The notes under the pieces were generated by a model. It did not search any database, was not told where the DNA came from, and worked only from the letters and a program-made list of their open reading frames with translations. Shown piece after piece: positions 44,575 through 53,931 of a stretch of DNA of 64,000 bases (its first letter is position 1; every line of letters starts with the position of its first letter). The position numbers and the translations under genes are program-made. The DNA comes from Agromyces cerinus subsp. cerinus (GTDB lineage: Bacteria > Actinomycetota > Actinomycetes > Actinomycetales > Microbacteriaceae). The DNA lies in the NCBI RefSeq assembly GCF_900142065.1, contig NZ_FSRJ01000006.1, positions 62,001 to 126,000 on the forward strand, read 5' to 3'.

Positions 44575-47500
44575 TCACGACGCGCACACGAGCGTCGCGT
44601 TCCCCCAATCGGCGTGATCGTCGCCCGCGTCGTCGGCATTGCGATCGACGACGAGCTCGAGCTGCTCGACGCCCGTGACGTCGACGTTCAGCGCCTGCCC
44701 CGGGTCGGACCAGGTGATGACGCCCGTGCGGGCGAGTTCGACGCCGTCGCCCTTCACGATGAAGATCACGTCGCCGTTCTTCTTCGCGTCGTGCGAGTCG
44801 TCGAGGCCGACGGTCGCGGTGAACGCCGAGCACACGCCGCCGGCCAGCACCTTCACACTCGAATCGGCGTGCGTGCCGAGCCCCTTGGCGAACGTCACTC
44901 CGCCGATCTTCAACGGGAACCCGTCGCCCGCGGCATCCTCTCCGTTGGAGAGGTCGCGTTCGACCGGACCCCACCCGTTCGTCGACGACACGAAGGGCAG
45001 GTCGCTCACGAACACGGTGCCGACCGGTGCGGTCGGGCCGCCGGGCTCGGTCGCCTGGTCGGAGCAGTCGAACTTCGCGTCGGCCCAGTCGGCGTGGTCG
45101 TTGCCGTTGCCGTCGGGCGTGGTGCCGACGATCAGGTCGACGTACTGCGCCCCGGCGATGTCGGCGTTGATCGGCACGGTCGCCGAAGTGGCGCCGAGCA
45201 CCGGCGTGGTCACGACCGTGCGACCGTCGGCGACCACGGAGAACTGCACCGAGCCGCGCGTCTTCTGCACGTCGTCGACGCCGACCTGCGCGGTGAACGC
45301 CGTGCAGTAGCCGCCGAGGTAGTAGCGAACGCTGCTCGGCGCGTGCGTGCCGAGCCCCTTCTCGTAGACGACGCCGGCCAGCGTGATCGGCGTGCCGTCG
45401 CCCTCGCCCTGCTCGCCGTTCGACCGGTCGCGCTCGACCGGGCCCCACCCGTTCGTCGCGCTCACCCACGGGTGGTCGCTCGCGAACACGTCGGCCTGCG
45501 GCGGGCCCGGGAGGGTCCGCACGGTGGTCTCCGTCGAGATGGTGCGCTCGCCGATCGGCTCGACGGTGGTCGAGTACGAGGCGTTCGCGGTGAAGGTGTA
45601 GCTGCCGTCGGCACTCGCCGGTGCGACGACGTTCCAGTGGGTGACGAGCGAGTCGCCCGATGCGAGGGTGGCGGCCGCAGCGGCATCCGTCGCCTCTGCC
45701 GTCCAGCCCTCGGGCACCTCGAGGGTGACCGCGACGTCGGCGATGTCGGCTGCCTCGTCGGAGGTGAACGTCGTCACGAACTCCGAAGCGACGCCCTGCT
45801 CGATCACGTCGGGCGTGAGCCCGGCCGTGAGCTGGGCGCAGGCGGGCACGGCGCTCGACGCACCGAGGTCTTCGACGAGCAGGTCGTCGAGCATCAGCTC
45901 GGCGCCGTCGGCCGAGCCGGTGCGCGAGAGCCCCACGAAGGTGTCGCCGCAGAAGCCGGCGTCGATCGTCTGGCTGAACCGGGTCGTGTCGGTCGCCTCG
46001 CCGAAGGTCGTCGAGGCGGTCACCGCGGGGCCGGCCGCACGGTCGTAGCCCGAGACCCAGGCGTACTCCCCCGCCTTCGAGCTCTGGTAGTCGAACGACA
46101 CCCGGTAGCTGTGACCGGGCTCGAACGGGATCGTGTACTCCGAGGTGCGGTAGACCATGCCGGGGCCGCCGCCGGGGCCACGGTTCTCCTCATGCGCCAT
46201 GAGCGACCAGTCGCCGTTCAGCACCATGTCGACCGGTCGGTCGTTCCAGCCCTGCTGGGTGAACGGCTCGTTGCGGCCGGCGATGTGCGTGCGCGGGTCG
46301 GTCGATCCACCGGCGTCGCCCTTGATGAACGGGCCCCAGCCGAAGTCGACGTCCTCGAAGTCCTCGGCGTAGACCTCGCCCTCGCCGAGGTCTGCGCGGC
46401 TGGTCTCGACGACGCGCACGTCATCGATCGTGACGGATGCCTCGCCAGCCTCGGCCGCGATGGTGAGCGTGGGCCTCACCCCGCCCTTCGGCACGTCGAT
46501 CAGCACCCGCAGTCGCTGCAGGTTCGTGCCGGTCTTGTCATCGGCGGCGACGTAGTTCGTCGCCCCCGAGGAGTCGACCGTGACGGACTGCGACTCGCCC
46601 TTCGGCACGTCGACCGAGAGGGTCGTCGAGCGGGTCTCACCCGGCTCGACCTCGACCCAGGCACCCACCGAGTAGGTGCCCGCGGGCAGCTTGTCGAGCT
46701 TCTGGCTGATCGAGGAGGCCTCGGTGCCGAGGGTCGCGAAGCGCCGCCCGAGCTCGTCGCGCAGCGGCGCGGCGCCGCCGGTGGGGTTCCAGGCGTCGAG
46801 CGTGCCGGCGTTGAACCCGGGGTCGGCCACGACGGTGCCGTCGCCGAACTCGGTCTTCTTCGGCAGCTCGCTCGCAGCGGTCGACGTGCTGCCGCCCGTG
46901 AGCACGTAGGCCTGCGCGGCATCCGCTTCGATCGTGACCTGGCCGTCGACGACGGCGACATCCGCCACCTTCTCGCGACCGGTGTCGGTGAGCTTGAAGA
47001 GCTGCAGCGAGCGGTTGCCCGCGAACTCGTCGGTGAGGGTCCAGGTGGTCGCGCCGCCCGCCGGGTTGTAGTGGTAGAGCTTGTCGTGCTCGTCGTTCTC
47101 CTCCGACGACCACGGCAGCAGGTAGGTGCCGCCCTGCAGCACGCTCGCGCCGTCGACGGTGATGTTGCGCTCGGCCGCCGTGGCGCCGGTCACGCTCACG
47201 TCACCGGTGAGCTCGATGCGCTCGGGCGTCCACTTGGTGATCTCCTCGTGCTGGAGGAACTTCGCCGGCAGGTTCGCGGTCCACACGTTCGTGAGGAACC
47301 CGTCGAAGTCGTTCTGGCCGGTCCAGCCCTCGAACTCGATGATGTGCGTGGCGCCGAGCTTGGGGTCGGGGTTCCAGACGTCGGACTGCGAGTTGTTCAC
47401 GAACCGCAGGATCTGGGAGTTCACGCCCTTGTTGTCGGTGCCGCCGTACTTCTCGTCGTTCGCCCAGTGCGACCACGTGTTGTTCTCGCTGAGCTTGTCG

Positions 47501-48993
47501 GCCCACTCCGAGCCGACGCGGAAGTCGTGGTCGACGAGCGAGTCCTGGATCTTCTGCGCGAGCCAGCCGAACTGGTAGTACACGTCGACGTAGACGAAGT
47601 CGAGGTTGTCGTCGGTCGCGTCGGCGAGTTCGCCGATGCGCTCGTCGAGCGTGCCCGAGACGATGTCCTCGCGCTGGTCCATGTAATAGGACTGGTCGAG
47701 CCAGTTCCATCCCTTGGCGTTCTCGTCGGCGAGCTCGTCGCTGAACGACTTCGCCTCGGGGTAGATCTCGGTGGCGTTCACGTGCACGCCGAACGAGGCG
47801 TTCCACTTCTCGCCGCGCTTCAGCAGGGTGTTGAGGTCGTCGAGGCCGCCGGCCCGCTCGTTGAAGTTGTCGCCGTAGTCGGTGTTCGCCGAGTCGTGGC
47901 CCTCGCTCGTGTAGCCCTTCAGCATCGCGACCTGGCCGAGGCCGTCGGTCGCGAGCGAGACGCGCTTCACGTCGTCGAGGGTGCGCAGGAACGGGTGCGT
48001 CGCCTGCGAGGCGAAGTTGAACGGGATGTGGGTCACGACGTTGTCGGGCGTCTCGTCGCCCTTGAACGGGGCCACGCGGATATCGCGCATCGCGATCGCG
48101 CCGTCCTGCCAGTCGACGGTGCCGTCGGCGTTGGCGTCGGGCGTGATGGCGACCTTCACCCAGGGCAGCTCTTCGGTCGTGGTGGAGCGGTCGGCCCGGA
48201 TGAGCCACTGCCCGCTCGAGACGCCGACCTCGACGCCGCCGGCGCCGTCGCTCACGGCCTGACGCCAGAAGTTGCCGGAGTCCTTGTTGCCCGGGCCCGA
48301 CGAGGTGTCGTAGAGCGAGTTCGTCGCGAACGCCGCAGCGAGCTGCCCCGTGTTCACGATGATCGCGTTCGACGACTTCGCGCTCGCGTCGAGCGGCGTC
48401 GCGGGCGTCACCGGGATGAACGTGTCGCCCGAGACGTTGCGGTTGACCGAGAGGTTCGCCGCGGCGACGGACGCCCCGGCATCGGCCGACGACACGGTCA
48501 CGAGATTCTGGCCGGGGATCTGCAGGGTGCGCACGACCGCGTCGGGGTCGGTGATGCCGGTCACGGCGAACGTGACGACGTTGCGCTTCAGGCTCAGCCG
48601 CGCCTCGATCACGACGCCGCCGAGGTTCGTCGGGGTGAGCGTGTAGTCGACGGTGTGCCCGTCGACCTGCTCGGACGAGACGGTCACCGGCTCCGCCGCG
48701 CCGTTCACCACGAGGCTCGTGAGCACGTCGGGGTTGCCGGCGATCGAGGCATCCGTCGCCCGGTGGGTGTAGCCCACGACCTGTGGGAACGCCGCCGAGA
48801 CCGCGACCTCGAGCTGCTTCGAGGTGAGCGTCAGCAGCCCCTCGGATGTCGCGGCCGCGCGTGCGCCGGAGGCGGCCACGCCGAACGGGGCGGCCGAGGC
48901 CGACGCCGCCGTGATCGGGATCAGCGCGCCGGCCGCGAGCACACCCGCGAGGCCGATCCTGCCGAGTCGGTCGATGAAACGTGGTGAAGGCAT
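44575..48993 (-). CDS. Secreted endo-alpha-N-acetylgalactosaminidase, GH101, with two NPCBM domains
   Basis: A 1,472-residue exported enzyme expected to release Gal-beta-1,3-GalNAc from Ser/Thr of mucin-type glycoproteins. A Sec signal peptide covers about 1-35. The catalytic barrel includes MLKGYTSEGHDSANTDYGD, VHVNATEIYPEAKSF and NWLDQSYYMD; Asp470 in FVYVDVYY and Glu496 in VGSEWAD are the likely nucleophile and acid/base. Then come beta domains, a NEW3-type domain (about 1055-1140) and two NPCBM sugar-binding domains (about 1160-1310 and 1325-1472), each with WGPVERD and KGLGTHA. No sortase motif. GGAG lies 6 nt before the ATG. Confidence 0.92.
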   Translation of the reverse strand: MPSPRFIDRLGRIGLAGVLAAGALIPITAASASAAPFGVAASGARAAATSEGLLTLTSKQLEVAVSAAFPQVVGYTHRATDASIAGNPDVLTSLVVNGAAEPVTVSSEQVDGHTVDYTLTPTNLGGVVIEARLSLKRNVVTFAVTGITDPDAVVRTLQIPGQNLVTVSSADAGASVAAANLSVNRNVSGDTFIPVTPATPLDASAKSSNAIIVNTGQLAAAFATNSLYDTSSGPGNKDSGNFWRQAVSDGAGGVEVGVSSGQWLIRADRSTTTEELPWVKVAITPDANADGTVDWQDGAIAMRDIRVAPFKGDETPDNVVTHIPFNFASQATHPFLRTLDDVKRVSLATDGLGQVAMLKGYTSEGHDSANTDYGDNFNERAGGLDDLNTLLKRGEKWNASFGVHVNATEIYPEAKSFSDELADENAKGWNWLDQSYYMDQREDIVSGTLDERIGELADATDDNLDFVYVDVYYQFGWLAQKIQDSLVDHDFRVGSEWADKLSENNTWSHWANDEKYGGTDNKGVNSQILRFVNNSQSDVWNPDPKLGATHIIEFEGWTGQNDFDGFLTNVWTANLPAKFLQHEEITKWTPERIELTGDVSVTGATAAERNITVDGASVLQGGTYLLPWSSEENDEHDKLYHYNPAGGATTWTLTDEFAGNRSLQLFKLTDTGREKVADVAVVDGQVTIEADAAQAYVLTGGSTSTAASELPKKTEFGDGTVVADPGFNAGTLDAWNPTGGAAPLRDELGRRFATLGTEASSISQKLDKLPAGTYSVGAWVEVEPGETRSTTLSVDVPKGESQSVTVDSSGATNYVAADDKTGTNLQRLRVLIDVPKGGVRPTLTIAAEAGEASVTIDDVRVVETSRADLGEGEVYAEDFEDVDFGWGPFIKGDAGGSTDPRTHIAGRNEPFTQQGWNDRPVDMVLNGDWSLMAHEENRGPGGGPGMVYRTSEYTIPFEPGHSYRVSFDYQSSKAGEYAWVSGYDRAAGPAVTASTTFGEATDTTRFSQTIDAGFCGDTFVGLSRTGSADGAELMLDDLLVEDLGASSAVPACAQLTAGLTPDVIEQGVASEFVTTFTSDEAADIADVAVTLEVPEGWTAEATDAAAAATLASGDSLVTHWNVVAPASADGSYTFTANASYSTTVEPIGERTISTETTVRTLPGPPQADVFASDHPWVSATNGWGPVERDRSNGEQGEGDGTPITLAGVVYEKGLGTHAPSSVRYYLGGYCTAFTAQVGVDDVQKTRGSVQFSVVADGRTVVTTPVLGATSATVPINADIAGAQYVDLIVGTTPDGNGNDHADWADAKFDCSDQATEPGGPTAPVGTVFVSDLPFVSSTNGWGPVERDLSNGEDAAGDGFPLKIGGVTFAKGLGTHADSSVKVLAGGVCSAFTATVGLDDSHDAKKNGDVIFIVKGDGVELARTGVITWSDPGQALNVDVTGVEQLELVVDRNADDAGDDHADWGNATLVCAS

Positions 48994-49020
48994 CCTTGGC
49001 TCCAAGTGTCGATCGCAATT

Positions 49021-49032
49021 GTTAGCGGTATC
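49021..49032. promoter_or_regulatory. LacI-like operator half-pair in the GH101 leader
   Basis: GTTAGCGGTATC has the CG-centred inverted layout of LacI-type sites with mismatches. It lies 28 bp before the GH101 ATG and resembles the site at 49121. Confidence 0.4.
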
Positions 49033-49120
49033 AACGGTCATCCTGATGGAGTTTTGACGCCAGTGCAAGACTTTTCTCGGGTGAGTCGTCGCGAGACGAC
49101 CTGTTCGGCAGGCCAGCGTA

Positions 49121-49132
49121 GTTATCGGTAAC
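49121..49132. promoter_or_regulatory. LacI-like operator between GH101 and the hydrolase gene
   Basis: GTTATCGGTAAC is a CG-centred 12-bp palindrome with one mismatched pair. It lies in the divergent spacer about 130 bp before the GH101 start and 63 bp before the hydrolase start. A LacI/GalR-type repressor could act on both. Confidence 0.5.
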
Positions 49133-49194
49133 AGTCGTTGTCCCGACGCGAGCGACGGCGTAGCCTGACCTCGAGCGAGACGAAGGGGCATCCG

Positions 49195-49992
49195 ATGACC
49201 GAGTTCGCGACCTCCGCAGACGGCACGCGCATCGCCTACGACCGGCAGGGCTCCGGGCCGCCGGTGATCCTCGTCGACGGCGCGATGCAGTTCCGCGCGT
49301 TCGACCCGGCGACCGTCGAGATGGCGGGCGAACTCGCCCGGCACGGGTTCACCGTGTACCACTACGACCGGCGCGGGCGAGGCGAGAGCCCGGCGGCGGC
49401 GCCGATCACGCTCGGTCAGACCCTCGACGACCTGCGCGCCCTCATCGACGTGGCCACCGAGGGCGCCGACGACGCCGTCGCCCTCTTCGGCAGCTCCTCG
49501 GGCGGGGCGATCGCGCTCGCGGCCGCGGCATCCGGTCTCGCGGTCTCGAAGCTCGTGCTGTGGGAGGTGCCGCTGAACGCCGAGCTCGGCACCGACGGCG
49601 CGGAGTGCCTCGGCGGGCTGCGCGAGCGCATCGAGGCCGGCGACGGCGATGCCACCATCGAGTACTTCATGAAGGACATGCCGCCCGAGTGGCTCGCGGG
49701 CGCGAAGGCGAGCCCGGGCTGGCCGATCATGACCGCGATGGGCCCGAGCCTCGAGCCCGACTCCGAGGCGCTCGCCTGGACGCAGAGCGCGGCGCGGCCG
49801 GCGCTCTGGGCCGGCATCACGCAGCCGACGCTCGTGCTCGTCGGCGAGCAGACCCTCGACCTCATGACACCCGCGGCCGACTCGCTCGTCACGAGCCTGC
49901 CGCACGCGTTCCGCGGCACCGTGCCCGCGGCCGATCACGCCTGGGAGCCGAAGGCGATGGCGCTCGCGATCGCGGGGTTCCTCGTCGACTAG
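49195..49992 (+). CDS. Alpha/beta hydrolase
   Basis: A 265-residue alpha/beta hydrolase. The nucleophile elbow is GSSSGG (Ser near residue 102), with VDGAMQFRAFD after the first strand, HYDRRGRGES, a later QPTLVLVGEQTLDL and ADHAWEP with the catalytic His. Esterase, lipase or epoxide hydrolase activity cannot be told apart. The ATG at 49195 has AAGGGG 8 nt upstream; an earlier in-frame TTG at 49138 is less likely. It is divergent from the GH101 gene. Confidence 0.9.
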   Translation: MTEFATSADGTRIAYDRQGSGPPVILVDGAMQFRAFDPATVEMAGELARHGFTVYHYDRRGRGESPAAAPITLGQTLDDLRALIDVATEGADDAVALFGSSSGGAIALAAAASGLAVSKLVLWEVPLNAELGTDGAECLGGLRERIEAGDGDATIEYFMKDMPPEWLAGAKASPGWPIMTAMGPSLEPDSEALAWTQSAARPALWAGITQPTLVLVGEQTLDLMTPAADSLVTSLPHAFRGTVPAADHAWEPKAMALAIAGFLVD

Positions 49993-50104
49993 ACGACACT
50001 CCACGCCTGACGCACCCGCGCGACACGCTGCGCCCACTCAGCCGTTCACGCTCGCCGAGCCAGGACTCCTCGCCGACGCCTTGGCGCACCACATCCGAGA
50101 GCCC

Positions 50105-50136
50105 GGCACTTCGGCACTTCGGTACTTCGGTACCGG
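50105..50136. repeat. Tandem 8-bp repeat (ggcacttc)
   Basis: Four units of period 8 run GGCACTTC, GGCACTTC, GGTACTTC, GGTACCGG in the spacer between convergent genes. Slippage-prone; it may vary in length among strains. Confidence 0.7.
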
Positions 50137-50167
50137 CTTCGCCGACGAGCACCCTCGTGCGGCGCCG

Positions 50168-50746
50168 CTAGCTCGTCTTCGCGGCCTTCGCCGCGGCCTT
50201 GGCCGCCTGCTTCGTCGCCCGCACCTTGGCGAGCGACTCGGGGTCGACGATGTCGGCGACCGAGCGGAACGCGCCCTCGTCGCCGTACGACCCGGCCGCT
50301 TCGCGCCAGCCCGGCGCGGTGAGCCCGCACTGCTTGCCGAGCAGCGCGAGGAAGATCTTCGCCTTCTGGTCGCCGAAGCCCGGCAGGGCCTTCAGCCGCG
50401 CGAGCACCTCGGCACCGCTCGGCTCGCCCTGGGTCCAGAGAGCGGATGCCTCGCCGCCCCAGTCGTCGACGATCGCCGACGCGAGCGCCTGCACGCGACC
50501 GGCCATCGAGCCCGGGAAGCGGTGCACCGCCGGCGTCTGCTTGAACACCTCGACGAAGGCCTCGGGATCGTAACCCGCGATGGTCTCGGGGTCGATCGAG
50601 CCGATGCGGGTGCGGACCTTCTCGGGTCCGGCGAACGCCGACTCCATGGTCACCTGCTGGTCGAGGAGCATTCCCGTGAGCAGCGCGAACGCGTCGTCGC
50701 TGAGCAGCGCGTCGGCGGCCTGCTCCCCCGTGATGTGCAATGCCAT
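50168..50746 (-). CDS. HhH-GPD type base-excision DNA repair protein
   Basis: A 192-residue helix-hairpin-helix glycosylase-like protein: LLTGMLLDQQVTMESAFAGP, LPGFGDQKAKIFLALLGKQC (the HhH with Gly-x-Gly) and DIVDPESLAKVRATK. This is the actinobacterial HhH-GPD family that lacks the iron-sulfur cluster. A canonical catalytic Asp is not clear, so lesion specificity is open. The C-terminus is Lys/Ala-rich. It converges with the alpha/beta hydrolase gene. Confidence 0.9.
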   Translation of the reverse strand: MALHITGEQAADALLSDDAFALLTGMLLDQQVTMESAFAGPEKVRTRIGSIDPETIAGYDPEAFVEVFKQTPAVHRFPGSMAGRVQALASAIVDDWGGEASALWTQGEPSGAEVLARLKALPGFGDQKAKIFLALLGKQCGLTAPGWREAAGSYGDEGAFRSVADIVDPESLAKVRATKQAAKAAAKAAKTS

Positions 50747-50882
50747 GCGTCCATCCTTCCACTCGAGGGCCGCGGCATCCGCTGCTCTTCGAATGCGGAC
50801 GGAAACTGACCGCTTCGTTGCCTACCGTGGAAGTAGGCGATTCGATGGGACGGATCGCACCACACCCCTACGAGGAGTCACC

Positions 50883-51266
50883 ATGGACTGGAAGATCGAG
50901 CTCATCTACGTGCCCGTCACCGATGTCGATCGGGCGAAGGCGTTCTACGTCGACAAGCTCGGCTTCAACGCCGATCACGACCACCGGGTCAGCGAGAGCC
51001 TGCGCTTCGTGCAGTTGACCCCGCCCGGGTCGGCCTGCTCGATCGCGTTCGGCGAGGGAATGGGCGGCAGCCTGCAGCCCGGGCAGCAGGACTCGATCCA
51101 GGTCGTCATCCCCGACGCCGACGCCGTGCTCGCCGAGCTCCGCGCCAAGGGCGTCGAGGCCGAGGGCGTCGACGAGCAGGCCTGGGGCCGCTTCGTCACG
51201 CTGAAGGACCCCGACGGCAACCGCTGGACCCTGCAGGAGCTGCCCGACTACAGCCAGCAGGCGTAG
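50883..51266 (+). CDS. VOC family protein (glyoxalase-like)
   Basis: A 127-residue single-module VOC protein: IELIYVPVTDVDRAKAFYVD, FNADHDHRVSESLRFVQLTP, SIQVVIPDADAVLAELRAKG and DPDGNRWTLQELPD. This matches the class with WTLQEL as the final metal-binding Glu strand. AGGAG lies about 6 nt before the ATG at 50883. It is unrelated in detail to the VOC protein at 34229. Two hairpins follow. Confidence 0.92.
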   Translation: MDWKIELIYVPVTDVDRAKAFYVDKLGFNADHDHRVSESLRFVQLTPPGSACSIAFGEGMGGSLQPGQQDSIQVVIPDADAVLAELRAKGVEAEGVDEQAWGRFVTLKDPDGNRWTLQELPDYSQQA

Positions 51267-51273
51267 CCGAGAC

Positions 51274-51305
51274 GGGTGGGCGGATGCCGCGGCATCCCCT
51301 CACCC
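51274..51305. terminator. Terminator-like hairpin with palindromic GGATGCCGCGGCATCC core
   Basis: A perfect 16-bp palindrome (51282-51297) is extended by GGGTG and CACCC. It lies 8 bp beyond the VOC stop on the plus strand. Confidence 0.6.
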
Positions 51306-51315
51306 GCCGCACACG

Positions 51316-51353
51316 ACGATGGCCCTCGCTCCCGAAGGAGCGAGGGCCATCGT
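51316..51353. terminator. Bidirectional intrinsic terminator
   Basis: A 17-bp perfect stem (51316-51332 with 51337-51353) holds a CGAA tetraloop, a stable loop type. It lies 12 bp beyond the stop of the minus-strand chvE gene and also downstream of the VOC gene. Confidence 0.85.
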
Positions 51354-51364
51354 GCTGCAGGTGA

Positions 51365-52486
51365 CTAGCCGGCCGCGTTCACGATGTCGAGGAGGTTCGG
51401 GTTGTTGGCGTACGCCTCAGCCGCGTTCTCCTTCGTCACGATGACCGGGTCCAGCAGGTACGAGGGAACGATCTTCACGCCGTTGTCGTACTGCTCGGTG
51501 TCGTTGACGTCGACCTCTTCGCCCTTCTGGAGCTGCTGGATCATCTTGATCGTCTGCTCCACGAGGAGGTTGGTGTCCTTGTTGATGGTCGAGTACTGCT
51601 CGCCCGCCATGATCGACTTGACCGACTCGACCTCGGAGTCCTGACCGGTGACGGTCACCTTCGAGATGTCCTTGCCGGCCTGCTTGGTCGAGGTGATGAT
51701 CGCCCGAGCGAGGTTGTCGTTCGGCGAGAGCACGCCGTCGACGTTCTTGTCGCCGTAGTTCGCGGCGAGCAGCGAGTCCATGCGGCTCTGAGCGTTCTCG
51801 GCCTCCCAGCCCTGGGTCGCGGTCTGGGCGATGTCGGTCTGACCCGAGACGACGACGAGCGTGCCGTCGTCGATCTTCGGCTGCAGCACCTTCATGGCGC
51901 CGTCGAAGAACACGGCCGAGTTGGCGTCGTCGGGCGAGCCCGAGAAGAGCTCGACGTTCCACGGAGCCTCGTGGCCCGAGCGCGCGGCGAGACCGTCGAG
52001 CAGGGCCTGGCCCTGGAGCTCGCCGACCTTGAAGTTGTCGAACGCGACGTAGTAGTCGACGTTCTCCGTGTTCTCGATCAGGCGGTCGTAGGCGATGATC
52101 GTGACGCCGGCGTCGGCGGCCTGCTGCAGCTGCGTGCCGAGCTGCTTGCCGTCCTTCGCGCCGATGACGATGACCTTCGCGCCGTTGGTGACCATGGCCG
52201 AGATCTGGTTCTGCTGCTCCGCGACGGTGTTCGAGGCGGGTGCGTACTGCACGTCGCCCTTGAACCCGGCGTCGGCGAGGCCGTCTTCGAAGAGACCGCC
52301 GGCCAGCACCCAGTTCTCCGACGTCTTGTCGGGAAGGGCGATGCCGATCGTCGAGTCGGCGGCGAAGCCGGCGGAGCCGGAGGCGCCGTCGGTCGATTCT
52401 CCACCACCGCGGTCGGACGAGCAGCCGGCGAGCGCCAAGGCTGCGACTGCGGCGATCGCTGTGGCCGCAAGAGTGATTTTCTTCAT
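51365..52486 (-). CDS. chvE: Monosaccharide ABC transporter substrate-binding lipoprotein ChvE
   Basis: A 373-residue periplasmic-binding-protein type lipoprotein. The lipobox LALAGC sets the lipidated Cys near residue 22. The mature part has IGIALPDKTSENWVLAGGLF, VIVIGAKDGKQLGTQLQ, TIIAYDRLIENTENVDYYVA and GVLSPNDNLARAI, matching ChvE/multiple-sugar binding proteins of the ChvE-GguAB system, which bind galactose, glucose, arabinose, xylose and others. It is the third gene after the ATPase and permease, and terminates at 51316-51353. Confidence 0.92.
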   Translation of the reverse strand: MKKITLAATAIAAVAALALAGCSSDRGGGESTDGASGSAGFAADSTIGIALPDKTSENWVLAGGLFEDGLADAGFKGDVQYAPASNTVAEQQNQISAMVTNGAKVIVIGAKDGKQLGTQLQQAADAGVTIIAYDRLIENTENVDYYVAFDNFKVGELQGQALLDGLAARSGHEAPWNVELFSGSPDDANSAVFFDGAMKVLQPKIDDGTLVVVSGQTDIAQTATQGWEAENAQSRMDSLLAANYGDKNVDGVLSPNDNLARAIITSTKQAGKDISKVTVTGQDSEVESVKSIMAGEQYSTINKDTNLLVEQTIKMIQQLQKGEEVDVNDTEQYDNGVKIVPSYLLDPVIVTKENAAEAYANNPNLLDIVNAAG

Positions 52487-52572
52487 TGATCTTTCACTTT
52501 CTCGATGGGAATTGCAGGACTACTCGGAGGTGACGATGTGGATGAGTTCGAGCGGATGCCGCTGCGGGCGAC

Positions 52573-53931
52573 TCAGCGCCGGGTGAGGTCCTCGGGCAGC
52601 GAGGACACGTTGGCCTGGTTGGTGGGGGCGACGGTCGGAGCCTCGTCGGGGGCCTGGGTCTCGAGGCGCGCCTTGCGGCGGCCCGACCAGAGCCCGAGGA
52701 TCGACGGGCGGCCCTGGCGCTTGCTCCAGACGTCGACGCCGACGGCGAGGAGGAGCACGAGACCCTTGATGATCTGCACCACGTCGGCGCCGGCGCCGAT
52801 GAGCTGCAGGCCGTTGTTGAGGAAGGCCATCACGAGACCACCGACGATCGAGCCGATCACGGTGCCGATGCCGCCGGAGACCGCCGCGCCGCCGATGAAG
52901 ACGGCCGCGATGGCGTCGAGCTCCCAGCCGTTGCCGTCCTGGGGGCCGGAGGCCGTGGCGCGCGCCACGTAGATCATGCCGGCGACGGAGGCGAGCACCG
53001 ACATGTTCATCATCACGAAGAAGTCGACCCGGCGGTCCTTGACGCCCGAGAGCGTCGCGGCGAGGCGGTTGCCGCCGACCGCGTAGATGTGGCGGCCGAA
53101 GATCGTGTTGCGGGTGATGAACGAGTAGAGGATGACGAGCACCACGAGGATGATGCCCGAGATCGGGAAGCTCGTGCCGGGGCGGCCGGTGGCGAAGAGC
53201 CACGCTGCCCAGAGGATGACGCCCGCGAGCACGATGACCTTGACGACGCTCACCCAGAGGGGCGCCGAGTCGGAGCCCATCTTCTTCTGCTGACGGCGCA
53301 GGTGGATCTCGTTCCAGACGATCCAGCCGGCACCCACGAGGCCGAGCAGCATCGTCAGCACGTTGAAGTTGAATGGCAGCGCGAGCTCGGGCAGGTACCC
53401 TGCGCCGATCATGCCGAACTCCTGCGGTACGGGCGTGGTCGTCGACTGGCCGATGAGCTGGTTGCCGCCGCGGAAGATGAGCATGCCGGCCAGCGTCACG
53501 ATGAACGCCGGCACTCCGACGAACGCGACCCACATGCCCTGCCAGGCACCGATCAACACGCCCACGCCGATGCCCAGGAGGATCGCGAGCGGCCACGGGA
53601 AGTTCCACTCCGCCATGGACTTGGCCACGATGATGCCCGTGAACGCCGCGACCGAGCCGACCGACAGGTCGATGTGGCCCATGATGATGACCATCACCAT
53701 GCCGATCGCGAGGATCAGGATGTAGGAGTACTGGTTGACGACGTTGATCAGGTTCGTCGGCGAGAGCGTCAGCCCGTTCGTCCAGATCTGGAAGATCACG
53801 ATGATGACGATGAGGCTGCCGAGGATGCCGAACTGTCGGAGGCTGGACTGGCCGCCTCCGAAGATCTTGCGGATGTCGGAGAGCCCGCCCTTCTTCTTCT
53901 GGGCGGCCGGGTCGTTCGCCGTCGTGCTCAT
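52573..53931 (-). CDS. mmsB: Monosaccharide ABC transporter permease MmsB/GguB
   Basis: A 452-residue permease with about ten helices, including [20 protein letters not shown] and [12 protein letters not shown], the diagnostic [11 protein letters not shown] loop of sugar permeases (BPD_transp_2), and [21 protein letters not shown]- and C-termini are hydrophilic; the C-terminal tail is Pro/Thr rich. The ATG at 53931 overlaps the ATPase stop by 4 nt. It forms a homodimer with MmsA in the membrane. Confidence 0.94.
   Translation of the reverse strand: MSTTANDPAAQKKKGGLSDIRKIFGGGQSSLRQFGILGSLIVIIVIFQIWTNGLTLSPTNLINVVNQYSYILILAIGMVMVIIMGHIDLSVGSVAAFTGIIVAKSMAEWNFPWPLAILLGIGVGVLIGAWQGMWVAFVGVPAFIVTLAGMLIFRGGNQLIGQSTTTPVPQEFGMIGAGYLPELALPFNFNVLTMLLGLVGAGWIVWNEIHLRRQQKKMGSDSAPLWVSVVKVIVLAGVILWAAWLFATGRPGTSFPISGIILVVLVILYSFITRNTIFGRHIYAVGGNRLAATLSGVKDRRVDFFVMMNMSVLASVAGMIYVARATASGPQDGNGWELDAIAAVFIGGAAVSGGIGTVIGSIVGGLVMAFLNNGLQLIGAGADVVQIIKGLVLLLAVGVDVWSKRQGRPSILGLWSGRRKARLETQAPDEAPTVAPTNQANVSSLPEDLTRR

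Noticed and set aside
44563..48987. A 1,474-codon open frame on the plus strand across the GH101 gene
   Set aside because: It is the antisense shadow of a real gene in GC-rich DNA; its protein is Arg/Val-rich, low complexity and has no domain, while the minus strand encodes a clear GH101 enzyme.
50105..50136. CRISPR array
   Set aside because: Four 8-bp tandem units without spacers; no cas genes in the window.
51282..51297. Operator for the VOC gene
   Set aside because: The palindrome lies downstream of the gene and between terminators, so a terminator role fits better.
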